Positions 16,622-25,094 of a stretch of DNA of 64,000 nucleotides are shown here, one piece after another (the first letter of the stretch is position 1; each line of letters begins with the position of its first letter). Source of the DNA: Chitinophagaceae bacterium (GTDB lineage: Bacteria > Bacteroidota > Bacteroidia > Chitinophagales > Chitinophagaceae); NCBI GenBank assembly GCA_016710745.1, contig JADJVB010000010.1, forward strand, positions 682,001-746,000. Reading direction: 5' to 3'. Made by a program: the position numbers and the translations under genes. The notes below the pieces were generated by a model. It ran no database searches and had not been told where the DNA came from. It saw only the letters and a list, made by a program, of their open reading frames with translations.

Positions 16622-17903
16622 ATTTTTCGTACACATTTTTCCAGTCTTTGAATTCAGTTGCCGTGCCTAAAAAATTATTGTGCCAGATGCTGATCAGGGT
16701 TCCGTTTACTTTTTTACAAACCTGCAGGTAATGCATCATCTCTTCGAATGATTGGGCAGAATCTTGCTTTTGTTCGTAGTACGAATTGGCTTCCATAAAA
16801 CAAAATGGATGGATGCGAAGGCTGGTTTGCTGGTCATTTTCCAGATCGTACCAATAAAACGAAGAAGCCACAGAAGCCCTGAAACCATTGATGCTGCCAT
16901 ATCCCATCGAATAGTCATCTGTAATTCCGGCATCAATTAATCGTTGGTATCCCTGGGGTAAATGAAAACGGATATAATGCTGCCGGCTCCGGGTCACACC
17001 GCTTCCTGCGGTCAGACCCGGAGAACACATGGCTTCCAACTGCTCCTTTTCTTTTTTTAATAAACTGATCTCATCGCCACTTTGCCAGGATGGATGTAAA
17101 CCAACCTGGTATTTTTTAGCGTGTTGCTTAACCAGCTTCCACATAGTATCCTTATGCGGCAGGATGTTTTTGTCGTACGAACCGTTTTTTTCAGCCACTA
17201 AAAAAAAGAAGATCGGGTTCAGGTTATGCTGCTGATGTAAATCGTTTAGCCAGCCATAACAATCGAAAGGGTCTTTTTGAAAACCGGCTAACACGTTTAT
17301 TCTTGCCAAAGAGGGAGACTTTAAAAAGCCGCCGATATTTCTCAAAACACCTTTGTGTTTGTAGGAATAGGCAATGTCGATATCGTATGTGGGTACAAAT
17401 TTGAAGCCGGGTAATTGTACGGCAAGGGAAGAAAATTTTTGAGAAAGTGCTTTTGCAAATTCGTTGATCCAGATATTCACTAAAGGCAAACGCAAAAACT
17501 CCTGTTTAAAAGCCAGTGCATTTTGGTGCCCGTATCGGCCGTACATATCTTTTTCATGGGGCAGGTATTCTTCATATCGGCTGAGCAGGTAAAACGCTGC
17601 GGCAAAGAGATCGAAAGGGAAATCGCTGTTTTCCGTTTTAAAAAAGGCTTTGTGCTCATTTTCCGTAAAACATTCAATCACCTGCTCTTTTATTTGTTGT
17701 TCAAAAAGTAGCGCGTGATTTTTAATATAGAATTCGGTTGCCGTAATTTTTGAATCGCTATAGTTGATCTTGGGTACTTCCTGTTCTTTAAATTTTTGGG
17801 AGTCGATGGTTATTTTAAAATCAATACCCAGCTGCTCTTTAAAAATAAAGGAACAGATATATTGCCATCTGTTGGAAACGGTATGGGAGTAAATAAGCAG
17901 CAT
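16599..17903 (-). CDS. polysaccharide deacetylase-like protein (DUF7033 type) with in-frame palindrome
   Basis: The 434-residue cytoplasmic-looking protein begins LLIYSHTVSNRWQYICSFIF, as in a Bacteroidota family with an N-terminal DUF7033-like region and a C-terminal NodB-like fold. Candidate metal residues are the Asp pair in PTYDIDIAY, the His in VGLHPSW and the His in ISIWHNNFLG. The substrate is unknown; relatives often sit in surface-polysaccharide loci, which this is not. Residues about 294-306 (CSPGLTAGSGVTR) come from a palindromic repeat at 16987-17023 placed just before the conserved SRQHYIRF. The 3' end overlaps the convergent EamA gene. Family moderately sure. Confidence 0.75.
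   Translation of the reverse strand: MLLIYSHTVSNRWQYICSFIFKEQLGIDFKITIDSQKFKEQEVPKINYSDSKITATEFYIKNHALLFEQQIKEQVIECFTENEHKAFFKTENSDFPFDLFAAAFYLLSRYEEYLPHEKDMYGRYGHQNALAFKQEFLRLPLVNIWINEFAKALSQKFSSLAVQLPGFKFVPTYDIDIAYSYKHKGVLRNIGGFLKSPSLARINVLAGFQKDPFDCYGWLNDLHQQHNLNPIFFFLVAEKNGSYDKNILPHKDTMWKLVKQHAKKYQVGLHPSWQSGDEISLLKKEKEQLEAMCSPGLTAGSGVTRSRQHYIRFHLPQGYQRLIDAGITDDYSMGYGSINGFRASVASSFYWYDLENDQQTSLRIHPFCFMEANSYYEQKQDSAQSFEEMMHYLQVCKKVNGTLISIWHNNFLGTATEFKDWKNVYEKFIFQAQQ
16987..17023 (-). repeat. 37-nt palindrome in frame in the deacetylase-like gene
   Basis: CTCCGGGTC (16987-16995) pairs with GACCCGGAG (17015-17023), and ACCGC pairs with GCGGT further in, around loop TTCCT. One 2-nt internal mismatch interrupts the 14-bp stem. 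It is a different sequence family from the carB-type REP unit and has no G-rich tail. It is translated, and the frame remains open. Confidence 0.8.
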
Positions 17904-17967
17904 ATTGTCGCAAAGTAAAAAAGTTCCACCAAAATGGAACTAAATAGTATTTTATCAGCTTATACAT

Positions 17968-19344
17968 CTAATTCTTAAACCGCTCCTTCCATTGCTGGTT
18001 AAAGGTCTTCTGACTAAAATCCAGGTCGCTTCGGTTCTTATTCCAGCCTTTGAACATGCCATTAACTAATTTGTTTTTTAAGTTCCCGCCACCTGCATTC
18101 ATCAGGCCTCTTTTTAAACTGGCCAGCCGCCAGAGCTTCCAGGCCATTTTTTCGCTGAAGCTGACCAATCCGGCTTCTACCGATTCGTGCCTGTTTTCCA
18201 GCAACAACTCGTGCAGGTTTATTTTTACAGCGCATACTTCGGTGCAGTTACCACAAAGCGAAGAGGCGAAACTCAGGTGTTTATATTCTTCCATGCCCTG
18301 CAAATGCGGTGTAATAATACTGCCGATGGGGCCACTGTAGGTTGCACCATAGGCATGACCGCCAATGTTTTTATAAATCGGGCAGGCATTCAAACAGGCG
18401 CCGCAACGTATGCAGTACAAACTCTCCCGTTGTTTTGGATTTTTTAAGATATTGGTACGGCCGTTATCCAGCAAGATCACATACATTTCTTCAGGCCCAT
18501 CGCTTTCATTTTCCTGCCGGGGGCCGGTAATAATGGTATTGTAAACAGTGATTTTTTGTCCGGTTCCAAAAGTGGAAAGCAGGGGCCAAAATAAGCCCAG
18601 GTCGGTTAAGGAGGGAATCATTTTTTCGATACCTACGACCACGATATGTGTTTTGGGAAATGCACAGCTTAGCCGGGCATTGCCTTCGTTTTCGGTAACG
18701 GCGATACCGCCAATATCGCTGATGATAAAGTTGGCACCGGTTACACCCACTTCGGCCTGTACGTACTTCTCCCGCAATATTCCCCGGGCAACCTGAGTAA
18801 GTTCTTCAGGAGTTAAAGAAATAGAGGTACCCAGTTTTTTGTTGAATAATTTGGCTACATCTTCCTTGCTTTTGTGCATGGCCGGTGTAACAATATGATA
18901 GGGGGCTTCGCCATCCAATTGTTGTATGTATTCGCCCAGATCGGTTTCCACACTTTCAATACCATTTTTCTCCAGTGCATCGTTCAGGTGAATTTCTTCG
19001 GTAACCATGCTCTTGCTCTTCACCAGGGTCTTGCAGTTTTTGGCAGCACATATCTTTATAATTTCTTCGATGGCCTGATCGCCGTTTTCGGCCCAGATCA
19101 CTTTGCCGCCCCTTTTGGTGAAATGGAGTTCAAAGTCTTCCAGTTGTTTATCAAGGGTTTCAATGGCACGCCACTTCACGTTTTTAGCCCTTTCCCGGGC
19201 CAGGCTTACATTGGCAAACTGTTCCTTTCCCTTCGGTACTGCAGCATTGTACTTACCAATATTAAAATTGATCTTTCGCCTATGTTCCAGGTCAGCAGAT
19301 TTTACGGTGCTTTTAGCTATAAAAATTTGGGATTCTTCCGACAT
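17968..19344 (-). CDS. lutB: LutB/LldF iron-sulfur lactate oxidation protein
   Basis: The 458-residue protein combines an N-terminal LUD domain with a two-cluster ferredoxin-like region. Cluster motifs are CIRCGACLNACP and, about 50 residues later, CGNCTEVC. The sequence ISDIGGIAVTENEGNARL and the block around EEMYVILLDNGR are typical of LutB. With LutA and LutC it oxidises L-lactate to pyruvate and passes electrons to the respiratory chain. LutC is 17 kb away at 242-856 and lutA is not in the window, so the operon seen in other bacteria is broken up here. A predicted -7 box is at 19370-19377. Confidence 0.93.
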   Translation of the reverse strand: MSEESQIFIAKSTVKSADLEHRRKINFNIGKYNAAVPKGKEQFANVSLARERAKNVKWRAIETLDKQLEDFELHFTKRGGKVIWAENGDQAIEEIIKICAAKNCKTLVKSKSMVTEEIHLNDALEKNGIESVETDLGEYIQQLDGEAPYHIVTPAMHKSKEDVAKLFNKKLGTSISLTPEELTQVARGILREKYVQAEVGVTGANFIISDIGGIAVTENEGNARLSCAFPKTHIVVVGIEKMIPSLTDLGLFWPLLSTFGTGQKITVYNTIITGPRQENESDGPEEMYVILLDNGRTNILKNPKQRESLYCIRCGACLNACPIYKNIGGHAYGATYSGPIGSIITPHLQGMEEYKHLSFASSLCGNCTEVCAVKINLHELLLENRHESVEAGLVSFSEKMAWKLWRLASLKRGLMNAGGGNLKNKLVNGMFKGWNKNRSDLDFSQKTFNQQWKERFKN

Positions 19345-19369
19345 ATCTATTATATCCTGTTTTAGAGAA

Positions 19370-19377
19370 CAAAGATA
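19370..19377 (-). promoter_or_regulatory. predicted -7 box (TAnnTTTG) for lutB
   Basis: On the minus strand TATCTTTG (19377-19370) ends 25 nt before the lutB ATG at 19344. A clear -33 TTTG at the expected spacing was not found. Confidence 0.45.
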
Positions 19378-19510
19378 GAGTTTTGATCAGGAAGTTGGGC
19401 CGCAAAAGCCTCGCATCCTTATCCTGATCAAGCCCATGAAATACCCACTGAAGGGTATTCCCGGCTCTTATAGAAACACTAAATTTATAATTCAATCTAA
19501 ATGAATTTAT

Positions 19511-20146
19511 ATGAAAAAGCATTTGATACTTTTCATTTCAATGCTGGCAATTGCATTCAGCAGCATAGCCCAGCGTGCCATGTATTTGCCCATTGTGATC
19601 AAAAACGACGATGGCAGCAGCGAAACTTATGATCTCAAAAAAGGAGATCAACTGGTTTACCAGGTAAATGCAGGTGGCAATGAATATGATTTTATTGTTA
19701 CCATAAATGCCGAAAGTGTTGAAAATGGCATTGATTTTAATTATGAGATGACGAATAGCAGCAACACGCGGGGCCACGTAACCATCAGCGCCAAAGCAAA
19801 AGCCGAAGCCTCCAAATATGTGAATTATTTCCGCGGGGGAGATTTGAATTTAACCGATGCCTGTACCGTTTGGCTATCAGACAAAAATTTTGCAGATATG
19901 CCTTCTAAGAAAACGACCATGCAAATAGATAACAACAGTCCTGAAACATTTTACCGGCCTGCGGATGACGAAGTGTACCCAACAGTAAAAATAAAGGGGG
20001 AGAACAAAAAAATCGAATGCTTTGTGATTGACAATGCTGCGGATGGTACCGGTAATAAATCAATGTGGATAAACAATATCTCCAGTAATTCGCTTATAAT
20101 AAGAATGGATCTTGGCTGGACGATAGCTTTAAAAGAAATACGCTAA
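19511..20146 (+). CDS. secreted protein of unknown function
   Basis: I do not recognise this 211-residue protein. It starts with a signal peptide (KHLILFISMLAIAFSSIAQ) and continues with alternating polar and hydrophobic strands (GDQLVYQVNAGGNEYDFIVTI, GHVTISAKAKAEA), suggesting a beta-sandwich. The only Cys residues are in DACTVW and KIECFVID and could form one disulfide. There is no lipobox, no C-terminal T9SS sorting motif and no membrane span after the signal, so it is probably periplasmic or secreted. It stands alone on the plus strand between lutB and a bidirectional terminator before kbl. The gene is well supported by start, signal and terminator; the function is unknown. Confidence 0.7.
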   Translation: MKKHLILFISMLAIAFSSIAQRAMYLPIVIKNDDGSSETYDLKKGDQLVYQVNAGGNEYDFIVTINAESVENGIDFNYEMTNSSNTRGHVTISAKAKAEASKYVNYFRGGDLNLTDACTVWLSDKNFADMPSKKTTMQIDNNSPETFYRPADDEVYPTVKIKGENKKIECFVIDNAADGTGNKSMWINNISSNSLIIRMDLGWTIALKEIR

Positions 20147-20167
20147 ACCCTGATATGAATTATAAAC

Positions 20168-20196
20168 TAAGCCCGACCGTATCAGTCGGGCCTTTT
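20168..20196. terminator. intrinsic terminator between the secreted protein gene and kbl
   Basis: A perfect 7-bp stem pairs GCCCGAC (20171-20177) with GTCGGGC (20185-20191) and is followed by CTTTTATTTT on the plus strand. It lies between convergent genes and may serve mainly the plus-strand gene. Confidence 0.75.
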
Positions 20197-20209
20197 ATTT
20201 TAATGGTCT

Positions 20210-21400
20210 TCAGGTTTTTAATACACCCAACTCCTTACCAATTTTGGTAAATGCCTCGATCGCTTTATCCAAATGTCTTTGTTCATGGGCTGCACTAAGC
20301 TGCACCCTGATCCTGGCTTGTCCTTTGGCCACCACCGGGAAAAAGAACCCGATCACATAAATGCCTTCATCAAGCAATTTAGCAGCAAAATTCTGCGCCA
20401 GCACCGCATCGTACAACATGATGGGTACAATGGGGTGATCGCCGGGCTTTATATCGAAACCGGCCTCGGTCATTTTTGTTCTGAAGTAGCTGGTATTGCT
20501 TTCCAGTTTATCCCGCAGCTCGGTGGTTTCACTCAGCATATCCAATACAGCAATAGATGCACCAACAATGCTCGGTGCAACGGTATTGCTGAATAGATAG
20601 GGACGACTACGTTGCCGCAGCATTTCAATAATTTCTTTTCGGCCACTGGTAAAACCGCCACTGGCACCGCCAAGCGCTTTGCCTAAGGTACCGGTGATAA
20701 TATCGATACGGCCCATTACATTTCGATACTCATGGGTTCCCCTGCCCGTTTTGCCCAAAAAGCCACTGCTATGGCACTCATCGATCATTACAATGGCGTC
20801 ATATTTATCGGCCAGGTCGCATATTTTATCCAGTTGCGCAATAGTACCATCCATGCTGAAACTGCCATCGGTTACAATAATGCGGCTTCTCAGATGTTGT
20901 GTTTCGGCCAGCTTCATTTCCAGGTCGGCCATATCATTATGCAGGTACCGGTAACGTTGCGCTTTGCATAACCGAACACCATCGATAATGGATGCGTGAT
21001 TTAAGGTATCCGAAATAATGGCATCTTCTTCGCCAAACAGGGGTTCAAAAACACCACCGTTGGCATCAAAAGCTGCTGCATACAAGATCGTATCTTCTGT
21101 GCCTAAGAATTCGGCCAGTTTCTGCTCCAGCTCTTTATGAATATCCTGGGTGCCGCAGATAAAGCGTACACTGCTCATTCCATAACCACGCAGGTCGATA
21201 TATTTTTTTGCCGCTGCCACAACTTTTGGATGGGAGGAAAGTCCCAGGTAGTTGTTGGCACAAAAGTTTAACACGGTTTTGCCATTAACGATGATCTCGG
21301 CACCCTGTTCGCTGCTGATGATGCGCTCTTTTTTCGACAGGCCTGCTGCTTCAATGTCGGCAACTTCGTTTGCTATGCGGCTGACAAATTTCTCATTCAT
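20210..21400 (-). CDS. kbl: glycine C-acetyltransferase (2-amino-3-ketobutyrate CoA ligase)
   Basis: Kbl is the PLP enzyme that splits 2-amino-3-ketobutyrate with CoA into glycine and acetyl-CoA in threonine breakdown. The 396-residue sequence contains FCANNYLGLSSHP, the IDECHSSGFLGKTGRG block with the PLP-ring Asp, and the Schiff-base Lys in TGTLGKALGGASGG. Length and motifs match Kbl rather than 8-amino-7-oxononanoate synthase (BioF), as does the N-terminal FSxANNYLG context, but the alpha-oxoamine synthases are similar and the call rests on overall resemblance. The partner threonine dehydrogenase is not in the window. It is transcribed towards a terminator at 20168-20196. Confidence 0.9.
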   Translation of the reverse strand: MNEKFVSRIANEVADIEAAGLSKKERIISSEQGAEIIVNGKTVLNFCANNYLGLSSHPKVVAAAKKYIDLRGYGMSSVRFICGTQDIHKELEQKLAEFLGTEDTILYAAAFDANGGVFEPLFGEEDAIISDTLNHASIIDGVRLCKAQRYRYLHNDMADLEMKLAETQHLRSRIIVTDGSFSMDGTIAQLDKICDLADKYDAIVMIDECHSSGFLGKTGRGTHEYRNVMGRIDIITGTLGKALGGASGGFTSGRKEIIEMLRQRSRPYLFSNTVAPSIVGASIAVLDMLSETTELRDKLESNTSYFRTKMTEAGFDIKPGDHPIVPIMLYDAVLAQNFAAKLLDEGIYVIGFFFPVVAKGQARIRVQLSAAHEQRHLDKAIEAFTKIGKELGVLKT

Positions 21401-21469
21401 ATATAATAGGGGTTAATTTGGGGTAAAAATAAGATAAAAAGCCTCACGTTAACCTCCCGGCCATTTAGC

Positions 21470-21514
21470 ACAGGCTCCTCCTTAAATTAGCCGGAGTTGG
21501 GGGACCCCCCCCAT
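21470..21514. repeat. possible degenerate REP-like unit upstream of the sigma factor gene
   Basis: CTCCTCC and CCGGAG form a weak stem around TTAAATTAG, followed by TT and a GGGGGA run that meets CCCCCCCC. The order (C-rich arm, loop, G-rich arm, G tail) recalls the REP-like units elsewhere in the window but is imperfect. Confidence 0.35.
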
Positions 21515-21603
21515 TTTTTCTATTTTCTGTAACTTTTTATTCGCCACCTTCGTATTATAGGCAAACCAACCTTTATTGAGGTAAATTTTTACCCACCACC
21601 TGT

Positions 21604-22089
21604 ATGACGGAGAGAGAATATAATGAATGCGTAAACCTGTATGCAGACAATGTGTACCGGTTTATCATGAAAAATCTAAGGCATAATGAAGATGCCAAGG
21701 ACGTGGTGCAGGGTGCATTCGAAAAATTATGGGTTAACAGGAATACCGTTGATAATAACCGAAGTAAAAGTTATTTGTTTACGATTGCCTATAATCAGAT
21801 GATTGATCATATACGTAAGAATAAAAGGGTAGTTCTTAGAGAGGATTTTAGTGAAAATGCAAAAGGGTCAACAGGTAACAGGCATGATACCAAAAGGATA
21901 TTAGATGAAGCCCTGGCTAAACTAAATGAACAACAAAGAAGCCTGGTTTTATTAAAGGATTATGAGGGGTATAGTTACGATGAAATTGGAAAAATAACCG
22001 GTCTCAATGAAAGCCAGGTAAAAGTATATTTACACCGGGCGAGGTTACAATTACGGGAGTATATTGTGAGTCCGGAAAATGTAATTTAA
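21604..22089 (+). CDS. ECF-type RNA polymerase sigma factor
   Basis: This 161-residue protein has region 2 (YADNVYRFIMKNLRHNEDAKDVVQGAFEKLW, near residues 10-44) and region 4 (LNEQQRSLVLLKDYEGYSYDEIGKITGLNESQVKVYLHRARLQL, near 108-152) of extracytoplasmic-function sigma factors, with no region 1 or 3. It should direct polymerase to a small regulon in response to envelope signals. The following two genes, a single-span protein with a cytosolic head and a predicted beta-barrel, form a likely sigma/anti-sigma/target operon, though a REP-like element sits between the sigma gene and its neighbour. Its own promoter is not obvious. Confidence 0.92.
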   Translation: MTEREYNECVNLYADNVYRFIMKNLRHNEDAKDVVQGAFEKLWVNRNTVDNNRSKSYLFTIAYNQMIDHIRKNKRVVLREDFSENAKGSTGNRHDTKRILDEALAKLNEQQRSLVLLKDYEGYSYDEIGKITGLNESQVKVYLHRARLQLREYIVSPENVI

Positions 22090-22090
22090 A

Positions 22091-22214
22091 AAACTCCCTC
22101 CTCCCCCTAAAGGGGAAACTTTGGAGTATAATAATTTGAACTAGATGAAATATTGTGAACTTTATGAATTGCAAAAACTGTAAAAAGTCCCTCCAAAGGA
22201 GGGATTTAGGGAGG
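22091..22214 (+). repeat. two-armed REP-like intergenic element between sigma and anti-sigma genes
   Basis: The left arm contains CCCC-TAAA-GGGG (22104-22115) preceded by CTCCCTCCTC. The right arm contains a 7-bp stem TCCCTCC/GGAGGGA around AAA (22188-22204), then TTTA and GGGAGG (22209-22214). The roughly 60-nt middle is AT-rich. The overall design and length (about 124 bp) match the 137-bp carB insertion. The G-rich tail ends 2 nt before the ATG of the next gene. Confidence 0.8.
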
Positions 22215-22216
22215 CT

Positions 22217-23392
22217 ATGAATATAAACAGACATAATTACGAAGCTTTTTTTCTGCTGTACGTAGATAAGGAATTATCTGCTGCCGACAGGAAAGCTGTG
22301 GACCAATTTGTTCGTGAAAACCCTGATCTGCAGATGGAATTGCAGCTGTTACAACAAACCATTGTAGCAGCAGATAATACTGTTTTAGGTAAGAAAGACT
22401 GGCTGTACAGGGAAGAAGATATTACGGCCTTACAGGAGAGCCTTTTATTGTATGCCGATGGCGAAATAACTGATGAAGATAGAAAGGCGGTGGTGCATTT
22501 ACTCAATACCGACAAGACGGCTGCGGCCGAATGGGGTATATTACAAAAAACAAAACTTCAGCCTGATACGTCCATTGTTTTTGAAGATAAGAAATCCCTT
22601 TACAGAACCGAAGGAGGACGGGTTATTGGTTTCCGGTGGTGGCGTGCCGCCGCAGCGGCTCTACTGATTGGTGCCGGGCTCTGGACAGCAGTTTCGGTTA
22701 TTAAGAATTCATCCAAAGCAACAAATGAATCCAACAAGTTGGTAAAAACGGGGGGCAGTAAAGCAGAAAATACAGATCCTGTTGTTACAACCGATAATTC
22801 AACTGCAATTATTCCGGTAAAAGAACCTGCGGTGCAGGAAACGCTGGCTTCGGTAAACAAACAGGAAGCGGTTCGTCAACCGGTAAAGGAAATAGCAACG
22901 GCGGAGATTAAAAAAAATGAAAAAGAAAACAAAGCGGTTGCCAATGATAATGTAGCTGTTGAAGACAGAAATATAAAAAAACAGGATAATAATTTGCCGA
23001 AGCCCTATTTTGATAATATTAACAATAAGCCGCGTAACGAAACCCTAATTGCAAACGTATCACCGGAGAACAAGACAAGCAACAGGGTTTCCGGAAACAA
23101 TGATGTTGTCGCCAAAATCAAACCCGATGAAAAACCAGAAAACCAGGCAGTTGTTGATCTGAATAAATCAAACAAAACCAATCCAACAATGATAGCCGCT
23201 ACGCAAGTGGTAAATAACAACACCGCCAATGAGAATAAAGATTCCCGTTATTTAGACGTGAATGACGGGAAGGAAAAACGTACGGCCCTGGGCGGATTTT
23301 TACGAAAAGCAAAAAGGGTGCTGGAACGTACAACCAACATCAATACCGGCGAAGGCGTTAAAATTGCCGGTTTTGAGATCGCATTAAAATAA
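22217..23392 (+). CDS. single-span membrane protein, putative anti-sigma factor
   Basis: The 391-residue protein has a cytosolic N-terminal region of about 135 residues with two related blocks: FLLYVDKELSAADRKAVDQFV and LLLYADGEITDEDRKAVVHLL. These recall the head of anti-sigma proteins but lack a zinc HxxxCxxC motif. One membrane segment follows (WWRAAAAALLIGAGLWTAVSVI, near residues 137-158), then a long low-complexity, Asn/Lys/Glu-rich periplasmic part. Position directly after an ECF sigma gene suggests an anti-sigma role. That is inference; the family is common but uncharacterised in Chitinophagaceae. The ATG is 2 nt after the G-rich tail of a repeat, which may act as a crude ribosome-binding site. 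Confidence 0.75.
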   Translation: MNINRHNYEAFFLLYVDKELSAADRKAVDQFVRENPDLQMELQLLQQTIVAADNTVLGKKDWLYREEDITALQESLLLYADGEITDEDRKAVVHLLNTDKTAAAEWGILQKTKLQPDTSIVFEDKKSLYRTEGGRVIGFRWWRAAAAALLIGAGLWTAVSVIKNSSKATNESNKLVKTGGSKAENTDPVVTTDNSTAIIPVKEPAVQETLASVNKQEAVRQPVKEIATAEIKKNEKENKAVANDNVAVEDRNIKKQDNNLPKPYFDNINNKPRNETLIANVSPENKTSNRVSGNNDVVAKIKPDEKPENQAVVDLNKSNKTNPTMIAATQVVNNNTANENKDSRYLDVNDGKEKRTALGGFLRKAKRVLERTTNINTGEGVKIAGFEIALK

Positions 23393-23411
23393 TCACTTAA
23401 ATTTAAAACAG

Positions 23412-24284
23412 ATGAAAAAGCTAATTCTACTTTTAGCCCTGGCCATGGTTTGCATAAACCTTTGGGCTCAGGATGAACAAAAGAAAACAGAAAGTAATAA
23501 AGATACCATTCGTGTTGGCGGAATAATCATTGTTAAAAAAGGGAAGAACAACAAAGATGGCGACCTGCAGGTAAACCTGGGTGGCAACAGACACCGAAAA
23601 AATAAAAAAGTGAGCACCAACTGGTGGATCATCGACCTCGGATTTTCTAACTATAATGACCAGACAAACTATGCCAACGCCGGCAATTACCTGGTTAACA
23701 GGCCCGGCTACCCGGCTTTAGATAAAAATGATTTTAAACTTCGCACGGGTAAAAGTATCAACGTAAACCTTTGGGTTTTTATGCAGCGGGTAAGCCTGGT
23801 AAAAAACTACGTAAACCTCAAATACGGGCTTGGTGTTGAACTGAATAACTATCGTTATAAGTCAGACATACATTACCGGGAAGATGGACTGGTGCCGTAT
23901 ACCGCAAACGCCCAAACAAATGCCCCCTTTATTTTCAGGGACTCTGTTTCGTTTTCTAAAAATAAACTGGCAGCCGACTATGTTACGGTACCCGTTATGT
24001 TGAATTTTGTGAGTAATCCCGGAGGACACAAAAAGGGTGTTAGTTTGAGTATGGGGGTAAGCGCAGGCTATTTATACAGCCAGCGCAACAAACAAAAAAG
24101 CGACGAACGGGGAAAACAGAAGAACAAAGGCGATTACGATCTGGAAAGGCTCAAATTTTCTTATGTAGCCGAATTGGGTGTTGGCCCGGTACTGCTGTAT
24201 GGTTCGTACAGCCCTAAATCGATGTATGAAAGAAGCCTCGATATCAGGCCATTCAACGTAGGGTTCCGTTTTAGTTACTGGTAA
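23412..24284 (+). CDS. predicted outer-membrane beta-barrel protein
   Basis: The 290-residue protein has a signal peptide (KLILLLALAMVCINLWAQ), a short basic, Lys/Asn-rich linker, and then alternating strands from NWWIIDLGFSNYNDQTNY-like sequence to the terminal FNVGFRFSYW. A final aromatic residue after a strand is typical of barrels inserted by the BAM machinery. No plug or SusC/TonB motif is present. It follows the putative anti-sigma gene by 19 bp and probably belongs to the same sigma-controlled operon. An intrinsic terminator lies 72 bp downstream. It could be a PorT/OmpW-like protein; the precise family is not certain. Confidence 0.75.
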   Translation: MKKLILLLALAMVCINLWAQDEQKKTESNKDTIRVGGIIIVKKGKNNKDGDLQVNLGGNRHRKNKKVSTNWWIIDLGFSNYNDQTNYANAGNYLVNRPGYPALDKNDFKLRTGKSINVNLWVFMQRVSLVKNYVNLKYGLGVELNNYRYKSDIHYREDGLVPYTANAQTNAPFIFRDSVSFSKNKLAADYVTVPVMLNFVSNPGGHKKGVSLSMGVSAGYLYSQRNKQKSDERGKQKNKGDYDLERLKFSYVAELGVGPVLLYGSYSPKSMYERSLDIRPFNVGFRFSYW

Positions 24285-24355
24285 AATAGCTCTCTCTCCC
24301 AATCCCTTGCCCATTGCGGTTAAGACCAACATGGGCGGGGGGGCGGGTTTATAAT

Positions 24356-24383
24356 AAACTTCCGGGAAACCCGGAAGTTTTTT
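24356..24383 (+). terminator. strong intrinsic terminator of the sigma-factor operon
   Basis: A perfect 11-bp stem AAACTTCCGGG/CCCGGAAGTTT around AAA (24356-24380) is followed by TTT. Just upstream, 24307-24348 holds GCCCAT/ATGGGC followed by a run of seven G and GCGGG, possibly another degraded REP-like unit. Confidence 0.85.
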
Positions 24384-24471
24384 CAATTGGGGTTATTTGC
24401 TTATTTTTCCGGAGCCCTTAACATTTGTTAATATTTTTGAAAAGATTAAAATATTTGTATGCGGCACGGTG

Positions 24472-24499
24472 TTTGAGTTTGAAAAGAAAATTATTTTTG
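24472..24499 (+). promoter_or_regulatory. predicted promoter directly before the L,D-transpeptidase gene
   Basis: TTTG (24472-24475) and TATTTTTG (24492-24499) are 16 nt apart, close to consensus. The -7 box ends 4 nt before the ATG at 24504, so the mRNA could be leaderless. Confidence 0.6.
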
Positions 24500-24503
24500 G
24501 CAG

Positions 24504-25091
24504 ATGAAATTTACCAGGTTATACCAGATCGGTTTAGTGATAACAGTGCTGTCGTTACTGTCGTTTGTATCTGTCAATAAAAAAAGAAAGACCGCGAAGA
24601 AAACAGTTGCCGTAAAGACTGCGGATAAAACACCGAAGAATACTACGGATAATCCCTATTATATAATCGTAGATAAAAGCGACTATGAATTATATGTATA
24701 TGACGAGGAAGGCTGGTATGCCACTTATCCCATTGTTTTTGGAAGCAAGGATTTAAGTGATAAGATGCGTGAAGGAGATAAGAAAACACCGGAAGGCGAG
24801 TTTAAAGTGATCCTTAAAAAGATTCACAATAAATGGGGCCCCGAGTTGCTGCTCGATTATCCTAATGAAGCCAGCGTTAGGAAATTTAATGAAAGAAAAG
24901 CAAAAGGAATAGTGCCTAAAAACGCGAAAATAGGAAACGGAATTGCTATACATGCCACCCGGCCGCAGGAAGAATGGACCATTGATAATTTTCAAAACTG
25001 GACCGATGGCTGTGTTTCAGTGAAGTACACCGAAATGAAAGACCTCTACAGTTATATACCAGTGGGTACGCCGGTTACTATTCGCCCCTAA
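24504..25091 (+). CDS. YkuD/ErfK-type L,D-transpeptidase
   Basis: The 195-residue protein has an N-terminal hydrophobic anchor or signal (IGLVITVLSLLSFVSVN), a basic linker, and a YkuD domain from YYIIVDKSDYELYVYDEEGW. The catalytic block is IAIHATRPQEEW ... WTDGCVSVK: His and Cys are present, with Ser instead of the usual Arg after GCV, as in the YafK-like subgroup with TDGCxAV. L,D-transpeptidases form 3-3 cross-links or attach proteins to peptidoglycan in the periplasm. The gene has its own promoter and ends 3 bp before the convergent methyltransferase gene. Reaction type is likely; physiological substrate unknown. Confidence 0.88.
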   Translation: MKFTRLYQIGLVITVLSLLSFVSVNKKRKTAKKTVAVKTADKTPKNTTDNPYYIIVDKSDYELYVYDEEGWYATYPIVFGSKDLSDKMREGDKKTPEGEFKVILKKIHNKWGPELLLDYPNEASVRKFNERKAKGIVPKNAKIGNGIAIHATRPQEEWTIDNFQNWTDGCVSVKYTEMKDLYSYIPVGTPVTIRP

Positions 25092-25094
25092 AAA

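Noticed and set aside
21404..21603. Riboswitch or small RNA upstream of the sigma factor
   Set aside because: No known aptamer pattern recognised; only a C/G-rich run is visible.
22091..22214. CRISPR-like repeat pattern
   Set aside because: Only two inverted arms, no regularly spaced direct repeats.
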